NCBI RefSeq assembly: GCF_009793335.1
Contig: NZ_WING01000001.1
Span: forward strand, 2,542,001-2,606,000
Origin: Actinomadura sp. J1-007
Lineage (GTDB): Bacteria; Actinomycetota; Actinomycetes; Streptosporangiales; Streptosporangiaceae
DNA length: 64,000 nt
Reading direction: 5' to 3'
In this document: one piece after another, positions 16,903-25,569 of the stretch
How positions within the stretch are numbered: the stretch's first letter is position 1
How the letters are laid out: each line of letters opens with the position of its first letter
Made by a program: the position numbers and the translations under genes
Notes under the pieces: model-generated
The model's input: the letters and a program-made list of their open reading frames with translations, nothing else
Databases searched by the model: none
What the model was told of the DNA's origin: nothing

Positions 16903-17961
16903 TCAGTTGTTGTTGAGGACTACTGGGGCGTTTTTGGTCTTGCCTACCAGCCACAGGGCGTTCGCGCCTGGGATGGCGGTGGCTGCGGTCAACTGGCCGT
17001 CGGACGGTACGGGTGGGGACTGCTTCGTCCAGGTGCCGCCGTTCAGGCGGTAGAGGTCGCCGCCGAACGGTTGCAGGGCCCACAGGGCGCCGTCGCCGGT
17101 GCGGACGAGTTTCTCGTTGGACGGCGGCGTCGGGGCGTTCTGCCAGGTGGAGCCGTTCCAGCGGATGGCGACGGGCTCGTTCTGCGGGCCGTCGGTGCGT
17201 TTGCGGCCGGTGGCCCAGACCTCGGTGTCGGAGACCGCGACGACGCGCATCCACATGACGCCGTCGTAGCCGGGGACCTCGCTCCAACGGCGGCCGTCCC
17301 AGTGCAGGAGGCCCCAGGTGGTCGCGGCCCAGGCGGAGTCGTCGGAGAGCACGGAGATCTCGTCCACGCCGATGCAGCAGTTGTCGGGGGCGCCGGTGTC
17401 CTGCTCGGTCCAGCGGCCGTCCTGCCAGCGGTAGAGGGACGTTCCGCAGGAGAACCACGCGCCGGTGGAGTCGGCGGCGGGGTGCCTCGGCCAGCAGCCG
17501 TCGGCGGGGCCGTCCACCTGCTGCCACCGCTCGCCGTCCCAGCGCGCGACGTAGGGGGCGGTCTTGGCGCTGTCGTGGGGGTGCAGCGTGCCGGTCACCC
17601 ACACGTCGTCCGGGGACGCGGCGTCGATCTCCTGGGCCACGGCGTCGCCGGCGGTGCCGGGCAGGTCGTGGGTGCGCCAGGACGAGCCGTTCCAGCGGAC
17701 CACCATGGCCTTCGGGGGCAGGACGTGGACGGTGCCCGCGCCCCAGCCGGGGACGGACCAGTCGATGCCCTGGTACCCCTGGTACCCGGCGGCCCAGACG
17801 TCGTCCGGGCCGGTGGCCGACACCGCCTCCAGGCCGCTGCGCGGCCACAGCCACGGCGCGGCGCCGGCCTTGAGCGGGCGCGGTTCGGCGGCCGTGGCGG
17901 GCGGGGCGGCGGTCACGCCCGCCAGTGCGAGGACGGCCGCGGCGATCAGGGCTGGTCTCAC
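16903..17961 (-). CDS. Secreted beta-propeller-like protein
   Basis: A 352-residue exported protein. Signal peptide VRPALIAAAVLALAGVTAAP ending near PATAAEP. The mature part consists of about seven blade-like repeats with the pattern DDVWA(A/V)G ... VRWNGSSWR / ARWDGERWQQ / HWDGRRWSEV / RWNGSTWQNA, each a WNG-x-x-W strand after a DVW strand; Cys pairs include CWPRHP and DNCCIG. GTG start with GGGAG five bases upstream; the longer reading frame has no RBS. Probably a protein- or glycan-binding propeller; no catalytic residues recognised. Confidence 0.82.
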   Translation of the reverse strand: MRPALIAAAVLALAGVTAAPPATAAEPRPLKAGAAPWLWPRSGLEAVSATGPDDVWAAGYQGYQGIDWSVPGWGAGTVHVLPPKAMVVRWNGSSWRTHDLPGTAGDAVAQEIDAASPDDVWVTGTLHPHDSAKTAPYVARWDGERWQQVDGPADGCWPRHPAADSTGAWFSCGTSLYRWQDGRWTEQDTGAPDNCCIGVDEISVLSDDSAWAATTWGLLHWDGRRWSEVPGYDGVMWMRVVAVSDTEVWATGRKRTDGPQNEPVAIRWNGSTWQNAPTPPSNEKLVRTGDGALWALQPFGGDLYRLNGGTWTKQSPPVPSDGQLTAATAIPGANALWLVGKTKNAPVVLNNN

Positions 17962-18040
17962 GGGGGCTCCCTGCTGTGGAGGAGGACGCTCCCGCGATTC
18001 AATCAAGCCAGTGAACACTGGCACAATGGTTGGGCGGTTC

Positions 18041-18985
18041 TCAGCGGCGGGCGCGGGCCTCGGTGGGGGTGCGGCCGAAGCGGGTCCGGAACAGGCGCGC
18101 GAAGTGGGCCTGGCTGGAGAAGCCCCAGCGGTACGCGACGTCGGCGATGGTCGACGCGGCGGCGTCCGGGGAGGCCAGCTCGTCGTGCGCGCGCTGGAGG
18201 CGGCGTTCGAGGATGTGCCGGGACGGGGTGGTGCCCGCCGCCTCGAAGATCCGGCCGAGGTGCCGGACGGAGACGCCCATCACGCCCGCGACCTGGCCCG
18301 GGGTGAGGCAGGCGTCGTGCAGGTGCCGTTCGATGTAGTCCTCGGCGACGATGAACTGCGTCCGGTACGTGGCGGGGGCGGGGCGGTCCCCGGAGCGTTC
18401 GGCGGCCAGCAGCCCGATCAGGTCCAGGACGGTGCCGCGCGCCTCGGCCGGGTCGCCCGGGTTCTCCAGCAGGGAGCGGAGCGCGACGACCAGTTCGCCC
18501 TCGCGCGCCGTCCCGCGCCCGAAGAGCATGGGGGCGGGGACGCCGCCCGCCATGCACTCCTGGACGAACAGGTCGCGCGGGATGTCCACGAGGAACTGCC
18601 GCATGGACGAGGAGAACCCGAACAGGTAGGGCCGCCGCGTGTCGTACACGACGAGGTCGCCCGCCGTCGCCGCGAGGCAGCCGTGCTCGTGCAGGAAGAC
18701 CGCCTCGCCCTTGACCAGCAGCGTCGCGAACACCGAGTCCTTGGGCGTGGACTTGGCGACCTGCGGGCTGCGCTCGACGGCGTGCGCGTTGCCGCTGATC
18801 TCGGCGAGCCGGACGTCGCCGAGCTGGAAGTTGGACTGCCGCGCCAGCAGCCCGCGCTCGGAGTACGAGGTGCAGGCGAGCCCGACCAGCGCCTTGCGGT
18901 TGTACTCCTCCCAGAAGTGGATGCGCTCGCGCGGGTCCACGTTCTCCGTGGTCGCCTGGGAGATCATGAGAGCGGGTGCCGGCAT
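18041..18985 (-). CDS. AraC-family transcriptional regulator
   Basis: A 314-residue AraC regulator. The N-terminal 190 residues are the cupin-type AraC-binding-like domain (FWEEYNRKALVGLACTS, LVKGEAVFLHEHGCLAA, GDLVVYDTRRPYLFGFSS). The C-terminal AraC double HTH is CLTPGQVAGVMGVSVRHLGR and ASTIADVAYRWGFSSQAHFA with RLFRTRFGRTPTEAR. GGGAGGAG precedes the ATG. It lies downstream of, and in the same direction as, the SDR-ADH-MFS-cupin operon (57 bases from the SDR stop to its start), so it is the likely regulator of that cluster. Confidence 0.9.
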   Translation of the reverse strand: MPAPALMISQATTENVDPRERIHFWEEYNRKALVGLACTSYSERGLLARQSNFQLGDVRLAEISGNAHAVERSPQVAKSTPKDSVFATLLVKGEAVFLHEHGCLAATAGDLVVYDTRRPYLFGFSSSMRQFLVDIPRDLFVQECMAGGVPAPMLFGRGTAREGELVVALRSLLENPGDPAEARGTVLDLIGLLAAERSGDRPAPATYRTQFIVAEDYIERHLHDACLTPGQVAGVMGVSVRHLGRIFEAAGTTPSRHILERRLQRAHDELASPDAAASTIADVAYRWGFSSQAHFARLFRTRFGRTPTEARARR

Positions 18986-19041
18986 GGGGTGCTCCTCCCG
19001 TTTCGGGCGGTCTTCGGACGGAGCCTATGCGGTGATGGCGG

Positions 19042-19779
19042 TCACACGGCCAGATAGCCTCCGTCCACCGGAAGGATCGCGCCGTTGACGTACGACGCGG
19101 CGGGCGAGCAGAGGAACGCGACGACCGCCGCGATCTCGCGCGGGCGCCCGTACCGCCCGGCCGGGATGCGCGCGCGGACGGCCTCGGCGGCGGGCGGGTC
19201 GTCCAGCAGCCCGCGGGCGAGGGGCGTGACGACGAACCCGGGCGCGACCGCGTTCACCCGGACGCCGTCGGCGGCGTACTCGGCGGCGAGGGAGCGGGTG
19301 AGCTGCGAGATCCCGCCCTTGCTGGCGCTGTAGGCGGGCCGGTCCCGGCTCCCGGCGAACGCGAACATCGACGAGACGTTCACGATCGCCCCGCCCTCGC
19401 CCGCCGCGAGGCAGGGCCGGGCGGCCTGGCAGGCGACCATGGTCGCGGTGAGGTTGACCTCCAGGACGCGGCGCCAGCGGGCGAGGTCGTACTCGTCGCG
19501 GTCGTGGCTGACGCCCGCGCAGTTGACCAGGGCGTCCAGGCGGCCCGCGCCCGCGATCAGGTCCGTCAGCCCGCCGCCGTCCAGCACGTCGTGCTCCACC
19601 ACGCGGACGCCCGGGTGGACGGGCGCCTCGCCCCCGGCGGCGGGGCGCAGGCCGAGCGCGGTGACCTCCGCGCCCAGCTCGGCGAGCAGCACGGCGGTCG
19701 CCGCGCCGATCCCGGACGTCCCGCCCGTCACGAACGCGCGGCGCCCGGCGAACAGCCCGGCCTCGAATCCCTCGTTCAC
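19042..19779 (-). CDS. SDR-family oxidoreductase
   Basis: A 245-residue classical short-chain dehydrogenase/reductase. Cofactor motif TGGTSGIG near residue 19, NCAGVSH (NNAG equivalent), catalytic Ser in NVSSMFAFAG, and YSASKGG (YXXXK) near residue 153, then the PG motif VNAVAPGFVVTPLA and the Gly-rich end YVNGAILPVDGGY. Starts at GTG 19779, overlapping the stop of the upstream dehydrogenase (GTGA). Last enzyme gene of the minus-strand operon; the substrate is probably a hydroxy compound related to the neighbouring dehydrogenase and cupin. Confidence 0.9.
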   Translation of the reverse strand: MNEGFEAGLFAGRRAFVTGGTSGIGAATAVLLAELGAEVTALGLRPAAGGEAPVHPGVRVVEHDVLDGGGLTDLIAGAGRLDALVNCAGVSHDRDEYDLARWRRVLEVNLTATMVACQAARPCLAAGEGGAIVNVSSMFAFAGSRDRPAYSASKGGISQLTRSLAAEYAADGVRVNAVAPGFVVTPLARGLLDDPPAAEAVRARIPAGRYGRPREIAAVVAFLCSPAASYVNGAILPVDGGYLAV

Positions 19780-20792
19780 GGCCGCACCAGCACCTTGATC
19801 TCCTCCTTGGCGTTCAGCAGGGCCTCGAAGCCGTCGCGGACGACGTCGTCGAGCGCGACGGTCGAGGTCACGATGGGGGTGAGGTCGAGTCCCTCCTCGG
19901 CGACCAGCCTGATCAGCTCGGGGTGGACGTCGCGGTAGCCGACCGACCCGATGATCGACTGCTCGTTGTTGACCAGGGCGAACGCGTCGAGCGCGAACGT
20001 CCCGCCGAGGCCGACCAGCACGACCCGGCCGCCGCGCCGGGTGGCGGCGAGGCAGTCGCGCAGCGTGCCCTCGGTGCCGACGGCCTCGAACGCCACGTCG
20101 GCGGCGCCGCCCGGGAGGCCGCCCGCGTCCAGGGCCTCGGCCGCGCCGAGGCGCAGGGCGAGGTCGCGCCGCCGGGCGGACGGGTCGCAGGCGACGACGC
20201 GGCCCGCCCCGTACCGGACGGCGAGCCGTACGACCAGCAGCCCGATCGGGCCGAGGCCCGCGACCGCGACCGTCTCCCCGTCGCGCAGCCCGGACCGGCG
20301 CAGCGCGTGCAGCGCGACCGCGGCGGGCTCGAACACGGCCGCCTGTTCGAGGGAGACCCCGTCGGGCAGCCGGTGCAGCATGTAGGACGGCACGACGGCC
20401 CGTTCGGCGAGGCCGCCGTCGCCCATCAGCCCGGCGAACCCGAAGTGGCGGCACAGGTTGTACTCCCCCGCCAGGCAGCGCGGGCAGTCGCCGCAGCGGT
20501 AGTGCGGCTCGACCGCGACGCGGTCGCCGGGCCGGACGCCGGTCACACCGGGCCCGACCTCCGCGACCGTGCCGCAGAACTCGTGCCCGAGCGTCAGCGG
20601 CGCCTCGCGCCCCGACTCGGGGTGCGGCTCGTCCACGGGGATGGCGTGCGGCCCGTCGGCGTACTCGTGCAGGTCGCTGCCGCAGATCCCGCAGTACGCG
20701 ACGTCGAGCGCGACCTCTCCGGGGCCGGGGGCGCCGAGCGGGACGTCCTCCACGCGGACGTCGCGCGCCCCGTACCAGACCGCCGCCTTCAC
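19776..20792 (-). CDS. Zinc-dependent medium-chain alcohol dehydrogenase (butanediol-dehydrogenase-like)
   Basis: A 338-residue zinc MDR enzyme. Catalytic zinc ligands are CGICGSDLHEY and GHEFCGTVAEVG; the structural zinc site is CGDCPRCLAGEYNLC (four Cys). The NAD fold is VAVAGLGPIGLLVVRLAVRY. Sequence style (HAIPVDEPHPESGREAPLTL before GHE) resembles (R,R)-butanediol dehydrogenase and related polyol dehydrogenases. GTG start overlapping the MFS stop (GTGA), stop overlapping the SDR start (GTGA). Probably oxidises the substrate imported by the adjacent transporter; substrate identity not determinable here. Confidence 0.9.
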   Translation of the reverse strand: MKAAVWYGARDVRVEDVPLGAPGPGEVALDVAYCGICGSDLHEYADGPHAIPVDEPHPESGREAPLTLGHEFCGTVAEVGPGVTGVRPGDRVAVEPHYRCGDCPRCLAGEYNLCRHFGFAGLMGDGGLAERAVVPSYMLHRLPDGVSLEQAAVFEPAAVALHALRRSGLRDGETVAVAGLGPIGLLVVRLAVRYGAGRVVACDPSARRRDLALRLGAAEALDAGGLPGGAADVAFEAVGTEGTLRDCLAATRRGGRVVLVGLGGTFALDAFALVNNEQSIIGSVGYRDVHPELIRLVAEEGLDLTPIVTSTVALDDVVRDGFEALLNAKEEIKVLVRP

Positions 20793-22075
20793 GCGCCCAC
20801 CGCCTCGGCCGCGGCGCGGCGGCGCAGGACGGCCGGGGCCGTCTCGCGCAGCGCGAACGACAGCGCGACGACGATCGCGGCTCCGCCGGCCGCGATGAAC
20901 ATGGCGGCCTGGAGCCCCCACGCGTCGGACGCCCAGCCCGCGACGAGCGGGCCGAGGAAGCCTCCGGCCAGCTCGCCCACGCCCATGATCACGCCGAGCG
21001 CGGTGGCGAGCGCGCCGCGCGGGACGGTCTCGGCCGGGATCGTCGCCATGATCAGCGTGAAGCAGCCGAGCCCGGTGTAGGTGAGGATCATCAGCGCGCC
21101 GAGCAGCACCGGGCTGCCGACGTACACCACGGCGACCGGGCAGCACACCGCGAGCGCGGTGAACCCGATCAGCGCGGGCTTGCGGCCCACCCGGTCGGAG
21201 ATCGCGGGCGTCGCGAAGCCCCACAGCACCCAGGCGACGCCGAGGCAGGTCATGACCGCGCTCATCGTTCCCGAGCTCCAGCCCTTCTCGTCGGTCAGGT
21301 ACTTCGGCGTGAACGTGATCAGCGTGACGAACCAGGTGAGGTAGCAGCAGGCGATCAGCATGCAGATCACCACGTTGCGCAGCCGCAGGACCTCGCGGGC
21401 CGGGACCTTCGGGGCCGGCCGGACCTCCTGGGCCTCCGCGGCGGCCGCCGGGCCGTTCGCCTCTGCGCGGGGCGCGCGTTCGAGCACGTACCTGGCGATC
21501 AGCGCGGTGATGATCACCCCGGGGACGATGGTGACGAAGAACGCCGTCCGCCAGCCGAACGCGTCGGCGAGGCGCACCACGACGATCGGGGCGAGGATGC
21601 CGCCGAGCAGCCCCGCCGACGAGCCCTGGAGCAGGCCCATGTTGAGGCCGCGCCGCGACTCCCGGGACGCCTCCACCATCAGCGACTGCGCCATCGGCAG
21701 CACCGCGCCCTCGGCGGTGCCCATCAGGGCGCGGGCCGCGAGCAGCCCGGCGAAGCCCGTCATCAGGCCGGACGCCGAGGAGAACAGCGAGAACAGCAGG
21801 ACCGCCGCGACGAGGATCGGCTTGCGCCGTCCGAGGCGGTCCGACAGGCTCCCGGCGAACATCCCGGCCAGCGCCCACGTCAGCGCGAGCACCCCGGACA
21901 GGACGCCGAGCTGCGAGTTGGACAGGCCGAAGTCGTCGTCCATGTACGGCGCGAGGAACGCCAGGGCCTGCCGGTCGAAGAAGACGAAGCCGAAGGCCAG
22001 GAACAGGATGGCCAGCAGCCTGTTCTCGTACCGGTCGGCGTCGGCGGGAGCGTCCCGGATGAGCGTGTCGGCCAT
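20789..22075 (-). CDS. MFS transporter (aromatic-acid/organic-acid symporter type)
   Basis: A 428-residue 12-helix major facilitator. The motif-A loop between helices 2 and 3 is GSLSDRLGRRKPILVAAVL and its half-repeat is ISDRVGRKPALIGF. Helix 1 begins LLAILFLAFGFVFFDRQALA, with the FxDR motif of the anion:cation symporter (aromatic acid) group. ATG at 22075, three bases after the cupin stop, which makes it the second gene of the operon. Probably imports the substrate degraded by the cupin dioxygenase and the two dehydrogenases. Confidence 0.88.
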   Translation of the reverse strand: MADTLIRDAPADADRYENRLLAILFLAFGFVFFDRQALAFLAPYMDDDFGLSNSQLGVLSGVLALTWALAGMFAGSLSDRLGRRKPILVAAVLLFSLFSSASGLMTGFAGLLAARALMGTAEGAVLPMAQSLMVEASRESRRGLNMGLLQGSSAGLLGGILAPIVVVRLADAFGWRTAFFVTIVPGVIITALIARYVLERAPRAEANGPAAAAEAQEVRPAPKVPAREVLRLRNVVICMLIACCYLTWFVTLITFTPKYLTDEKGWSSGTMSAVMTCLGVAWVLWGFATPAISDRVGRKPALIGFTALAVCCPVAVVYVGSPVLLGALMILTYTGLGCFTLIMATIPAETVPRGALATALGVIMGVGELAGGFLGPLVAGWASDAWGLQAAMFIAAGGAAIVVALSFALRETAPAVLRRRAAAEAVGA

Positions 22076-22078
22076 CGG

Positions 22079-22612
22079 TCAGCGGAACAGGGAGTTGACG
22101 TAGTCCGCGCCCAGCCCGACCTCGTCGTAGTGCTTGCGGCACATGTCGATGTAGTCGTGGACGTCGAAGTAGCCCTCCGGGTCGCCGTTCTCGTCCAGCC
22201 ACACCAGCGGGCCCTTGACGATGAACAGCGTCTTCATCGGCTCCTCGTGCTCGTACGCGACGAGGGTGTGGCCCTCGCCGGGCGCCTCGTAGATGAAGTC
22301 TCCGGCGGTCGCGGTCCAGGGCCGTTCGAGGTAGCCCCACTTGCCCGAGATCGTGTAGGCGAAGACCTCGTGCGGGTGGTAGTGCCGGTTGACCAGCCCG
22401 GCCTGCTTCGCCCGCAGGATGTCGGACCAGGTGTTGTCCTTGACGTTGATCCACAGCGGCCTGGAGCCGACCGTCTCGGTGAACGGCACGTAGTAGCGGT
22501 CGTCGTCGGTGGCGACCTTGGACAGGTACACCTCCGGCAGCGCGTCCGGCTTCTGCGAGTTCTCGATCGGCTTGAGGTTCTTCCAGAACTCCGAACCTGG
22601 GGTTTCCGGCAT
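22079..22612 (-). CDS. Cupin dioxygenase of the 2,4'-dihydroxyacetophenone dioxygenase family
   Basis: A 177-residue single-domain cupin. The metal-binding block is GLVNRHYHPHEVFAYTISGKWG (given here as NRHYHPHEVFAY: three His and a Glu), and the second cupin strand is AGDFIYEAPGEGHTLVAYE with its His. Length and layout match 2,4'-dihydroxyacetophenone dioxygenase, an iron enzyme that cleaves the C-C bond of an aromatic hydroxyketone, and acetylacetone-cleaving relatives. GAGAGGAG lies upstream of the ATG at 22612; the longer frame lacks an RBS. First gene of the operon, so its promoter lies in 22613-22830. Confidence 0.82.
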   Translation of the reverse strand: MPETPGSEFWKNLKPIENSQKPDALPEVYLSKVATDDDRYYVPFTETVGSRPLWINVKDNTWSDILRAKQAGLVNRHYHPHEVFAYTISGKWGYLERPWTATAGDFIYEAPGEGHTLVAYEHEEPMKTLFIVKGPLVWLDENGDPEGYFDVHDYIDMCRKHYDEVGLGADYVNSLFR

Positions 22613-23154
22613 GTGAACGACTCCTCTCACGTTCGCGTTGCCGTGAGTGAACCCCGTTCGCGCCGGTCCCGTCTTTCCCGTGGCGGACGTCACCGTTTGC
22701 ACGTCTCAGACATCGCCGCGGCATCGCCCGCGCCGTCCCCGGCGGGTGATCTCCGCCACGCTTCGAGCGGGCCTCCAGCGGGCGTGGAGGAGATCTCCAC
22801 TGGACATGGAGGGAACCGGGGATCATGGGACGAGGCGGTGTGACACAGATCCTCGCGCGCCGAGGAAATATTCGGGGCCGACCGCGCCTTGGACTTCTCT
22901 GCGTACGCGGGTCGTCCCCGCCGGCCCGCCATCCGCATCTGACGACGCTCCCCCCGCGCGCCGCGCGACGCCGACGTCCGCGACGCCGACCGCCCGACGA
23001 ACCGTACGAACGACCACGCACGAACGACCACGACTCAATCCCGCACGCCCTCCGCACGCCCTCCGCACGAACGATCACGCCTCCCGCCCGAACGTTCGAG
23101 CTCCCGCCGACGCGCCGCCTACCGGCGCCCCCGACCCCCTTGGAGTCCTCAGGC
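22613..23154. promoter_or_regulatory. Divergent promoter region with iterated ACGAACGACCACG motif
   Basis: 542 bases between the divergent cupin operon and the MFS-fusion gene; no convincing gene. It holds two tandem copies of ACGAACGACCACG (23006-23018 and 23020-23032, period 14), a third copy with one change (ACGAACGATCACG, 23067-23079), and an 11-base tandem CCGCACGCCCT (23041-23062). A palindrome CGAACGTTCG lies at 23089-23098. The spaced direct copies followed by a palindrome look like operator sites of the transporter gene that begins at 23155. Confidence 0.5.
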
Positions 23155-25488
23155 ATGGCCCAGTCCGAGACCGCCGCCCAGCCCACCGTCCTGCGCGACG
23201 GCCGCCCGCCCGAGGGCGACGGCCGCGGCGGGGGCGGCGGGATGATCGCGGTCCTCGCGTTCTCGGGGATCGTCGTGGCGGTCATGCAGACCCTGCTCGT
23301 CCCGATCATCGCCGAGCTGCCGCACCTGCTGTCGACCTCCGCCGCCAACGCGACCTGGGTGATGACCGCGACGCTGCTCGCCGGCGCGGTCGCCACGCCG
23401 ATCATGGGACGGCTCGGCGACCTGTTCGGCAAGCGCCGGATGCTGCTGGCCAGCCTCGCGCTGATGGTGGTCGGCTCGCTGATCGCCGCCGTGTCGTCCG
23501 ACCTCGTCCCGGTCGTGACCGGGCGCGCGCTCCAGGGCTTCGCGATGGGCGCGATCCCGCTCGGCATCAGCATCATGCGCGACGAGCTGCCGCCGCACCG
23601 GCTCGGCTCCGCGATGGGGCTGATGAGCTCGTCCATCGGCATCGGCGGCGCACTCGGGCTGCCCGGCGCGGCGTTCGTCGCGCAGCACGCCGACTGGCAC
23701 GCGCTGTTCTACACCTCTGCGGGGCTCGGCGTGCTCTCCATGGCGCTGACGCTGGTCTTCGTGCCGGAGTCGGGCGTCCGCGCGCCGGGACGGTTCGACG
23801 TCCTCGGCGCGGTCGGCCTGTCGGCCGCCCTGGTCTGCTTCCTGCTCCCGATCACCAAGGGCGACCAGTGGGGCTGGGCCAGCCCGACCACGCTCGGCTT
23901 CTTCGGCGGCGCCGCGGTGCTGTTCCTGCTGTGGGGCATCCTGGAGCTGCGGATCGACAGCCCGCTGGTCGACCTGCGCACCACCGCCCGCCGCCAGGTG
24001 CTGCTCACCAACGTCGCCTCGGTGATGATCGGCGTCGCGTTCTACGCCATGTCGCTGGTGCTGCCGCAGATCATGGAGCTGCCGACCGCGACCGGGTACG
24101 GCCTCGGCGAGTCCCTCGTCGTCGCCGGGCTCGCGATGGCGCCGATGGGCCTGGCGATGATGCTGGTCTCGCCGCTGTCGGCGCGGCTGACCGCCGCCCG
24201 CGGCCCGAAGACGTCCCTGATGCTGGGCCTGCTGATCATCGGCACCGGGTACGGCGTCGGGCTGTTCATGATGGGCGCGCTCTGGCAGATCGTCGTGGTC
24301 GTCACGATCATCGGCACCGGCATCGGCTTCGGCTACTCCGCCCTGCCCGCGCTGATCATCGGCGCGGTCCCGCCGTCGGAGACCGGCGCGGCCAACGGCC
24401 TGAACGCCCTGATGCGGTCCATCGGCACGTCGGTGTCGAGCGCCGTGGTGGGCATGGTGCTGGCCCGCATGACGACCTCGTTCCACGGCACCCCGCTGCC
24501 CAACATGGACGGCTTCCGCGCCGCGTTCCTCATCGCGACCGGCGCGTCCCTCATCGGCCTGGTCCTCGCCGCGCTGCTGCCGTCCCAGCGCCGCCGCTCC
24601 GCCGCGCACGCCGGAGCCCCCGCTCCCGGCGCGCCGTCCGGCACCGGCGCGACCGCCGCGACGGCCGCTCCCGCGGCCTTCGCCGGGGGCAGGACGGTCC
24701 TGCGCAGCGTGCAGGGCCAGGTGCTGAGCGGCGGACGTCCCGTCGCGGGCGCCGCGGTGACGCTGATCGACGCGCAGGGCCGCCAGGTCGCGCACGCCGT
24801 CAGCGGCGGCAGCGGCGGCTACGAACTGAACGTCGCCGAGGAGGGCCGGTTCCTCCTGGTCGGCTCAGCGTCCGGCTACCGCCCCGAGGCCGCGCCCCTC
24901 GCGGTCGCGGACGAGCCGATCGACCTGGACCTCGTGCTGTCCGGCACGGGCGGCCTGCGCGGAACGGTCCGCGGCGCCCGTCCGGAAGGCGAGGCCCCGG
25001 CCCCGCTCGGCGACGCCACGGTCGTCGCCGCCGACGGCAACGGGCACGTGGTGGCGTCGGCGACGACCGGCCCGGACGGCTCGTTCGAGATGGCCGACCT
25101 GATCCCCGGCGGCTACACGCTGGCCGTCCGCGCGGCGGGCCACCGCCCGTCCGCCCTCCAGGCCACGGTGAACGGCGACGGGCCGCACGACCAGGACGTC
25201 GTCCTGGAGCCGCTGACGGCCGTCGCCGGCACCGTGCGCGGCTTCGACGACCGGCCCCTCGCCGACATCCGCGTGTCCCTGCTCGACAAGGCGGGGAACG
25301 TCGTCGCCACCACCGCCACGGCGGAGGACGGGACGTACGCGTTCAGCGACGTGACCGGCACCGACTACACCTTGGTCGCGACCGGGTACGCGCCGGTCGC
25401 CGCGTCCGTCACCCTCACCGGCACCGGCCTGGACTCGGTCGACCTGCGCCTGACCCACCAGACGCGCGACCTCAGCAGGAACGACTGA
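23155..25488 (+). CDS. DHA2-type MFS exporter fused to three carboxypeptidase-regulatory-like (Cna-B-like) domains
   Basis: A 777-residue two-part protein. Residues 24-480 are a 14-helix DHA2 drug:H+ antiporter (GRLGDLFGKRRMLLASLALM motif A; GLMSSSIGIGGALGLPGAAF motif C). From about residue 515 come three homologous beta-sandwich repeats, each with the pattern V-x-G-x-V ... A-x-V-x-L-x-(D/N)-x-x-G-x-V-A ... G-x-(Y/F)-x-(L/F): VQGQVLSGGRPVAGAAVTLI, LRGTVRGARPEG ... PDGSFEMADL, VAGTVRGFDDRPLADIRVSL ... EDGTYAFSDV. No signal or anchor follows, so after an even helix number the beta domains would be cytoplasmic if the fold has 14 helices. GGAG precedes the ATG at 23155; the long upstream extension has no RBS. 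Confidence 0.87.
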   Translation: MAQSETAAQPTVLRDGRPPEGDGRGGGGGMIAVLAFSGIVVAVMQTLLVPIIAELPHLLSTSAANATWVMTATLLAGAVATPIMGRLGDLFGKRRMLLASLALMVVGSLIAAVSSDLVPVVTGRALQGFAMGAIPLGISIMRDELPPHRLGSAMGLMSSSIGIGGALGLPGAAFVAQHADWHALFYTSAGLGVLSMALTLVFVPESGVRAPGRFDVLGAVGLSAALVCFLLPITKGDQWGWASPTTLGFFGGAAVLFLLWGILELRIDSPLVDLRTTARRQVLLTNVASVMIGVAFYAMSLVLPQIMELPTATGYGLGESLVVAGLAMAPMGLAMMLVSPLSARLTAARGPKTSLMLGLLIIGTGYGVGLFMMGALWQIVVVVTIIGTGIGFGYSALPALIIGAVPPSETGAANGLNALMRSIGTSVSSAVVGMVLARMTTSFHGTPLPNMDGFRAAFLIATGASLIGLVLAALLPSQRRRSAAHAGAPAPGAPSGTGATAATAAPAAFAGGRTVLRSVQGQVLSGGRPVAGAAVTLIDAQGRQVAHAVSGGSGGYELNVAEEGRFLLVGSASGYRPEAAPLAVADEPIDLDLVLSGTGGLRGTVRGARPEGEAPAPLGDATVVAADGNGHVVASATTGPDGSFEMADLIPGGYTLAVRAAGHRPSALQATVNGDGPHDQDVVLEPLTAVAGTVRGFDDRPLADIRVSLLDKAGNVVATTATAEDGTYAFSDVTGTDYTLVATGYAPVAASVTLTGTGLDSVDLRLTHQTRDLSRND

Positions 25489-25508
25489 TCCGCGCCCCGT
25501 CGAACGGC

Positions 25509-25554
25509 GCCCCCGCCGGACGCCCGGCGCAGCGGCCGAGCGCCCGGCGGGGGC
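25509..25554. terminator. Bidirectional hairpin terminator
   Basis: Inverted repeat GCCCCCGCCGG / CCGGCGGGGGC (11 bases, 24-base loop) in the 81-base gap between the convergent MFS-fusion gene and the PEP-mutase-like gene. Confidence 0.55.
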
Positions 25555-25569
25555 TGCGGGGGCTGCGGA

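Noticed and set aside
16903..17961. PQQ-dependent dehydrogenase (consumer of the pqq operon product)
   Set aside because: Propeller-like WNG repeats but only ~350 residues, no quinoprotein docking motifs and no vicinal Cys pair at the expected active-site place (the CC pair is in an isolated loop).
19776..23642. A single 1288-residue minus-strand protein joining the dehydrogenase, MFS and cupin regions
   Set aside because: Only its last part is the Zn-dehydrogenase; the preceding part is a shifted reading of the MFS and cupin genes, which have their own starts and RBSs.
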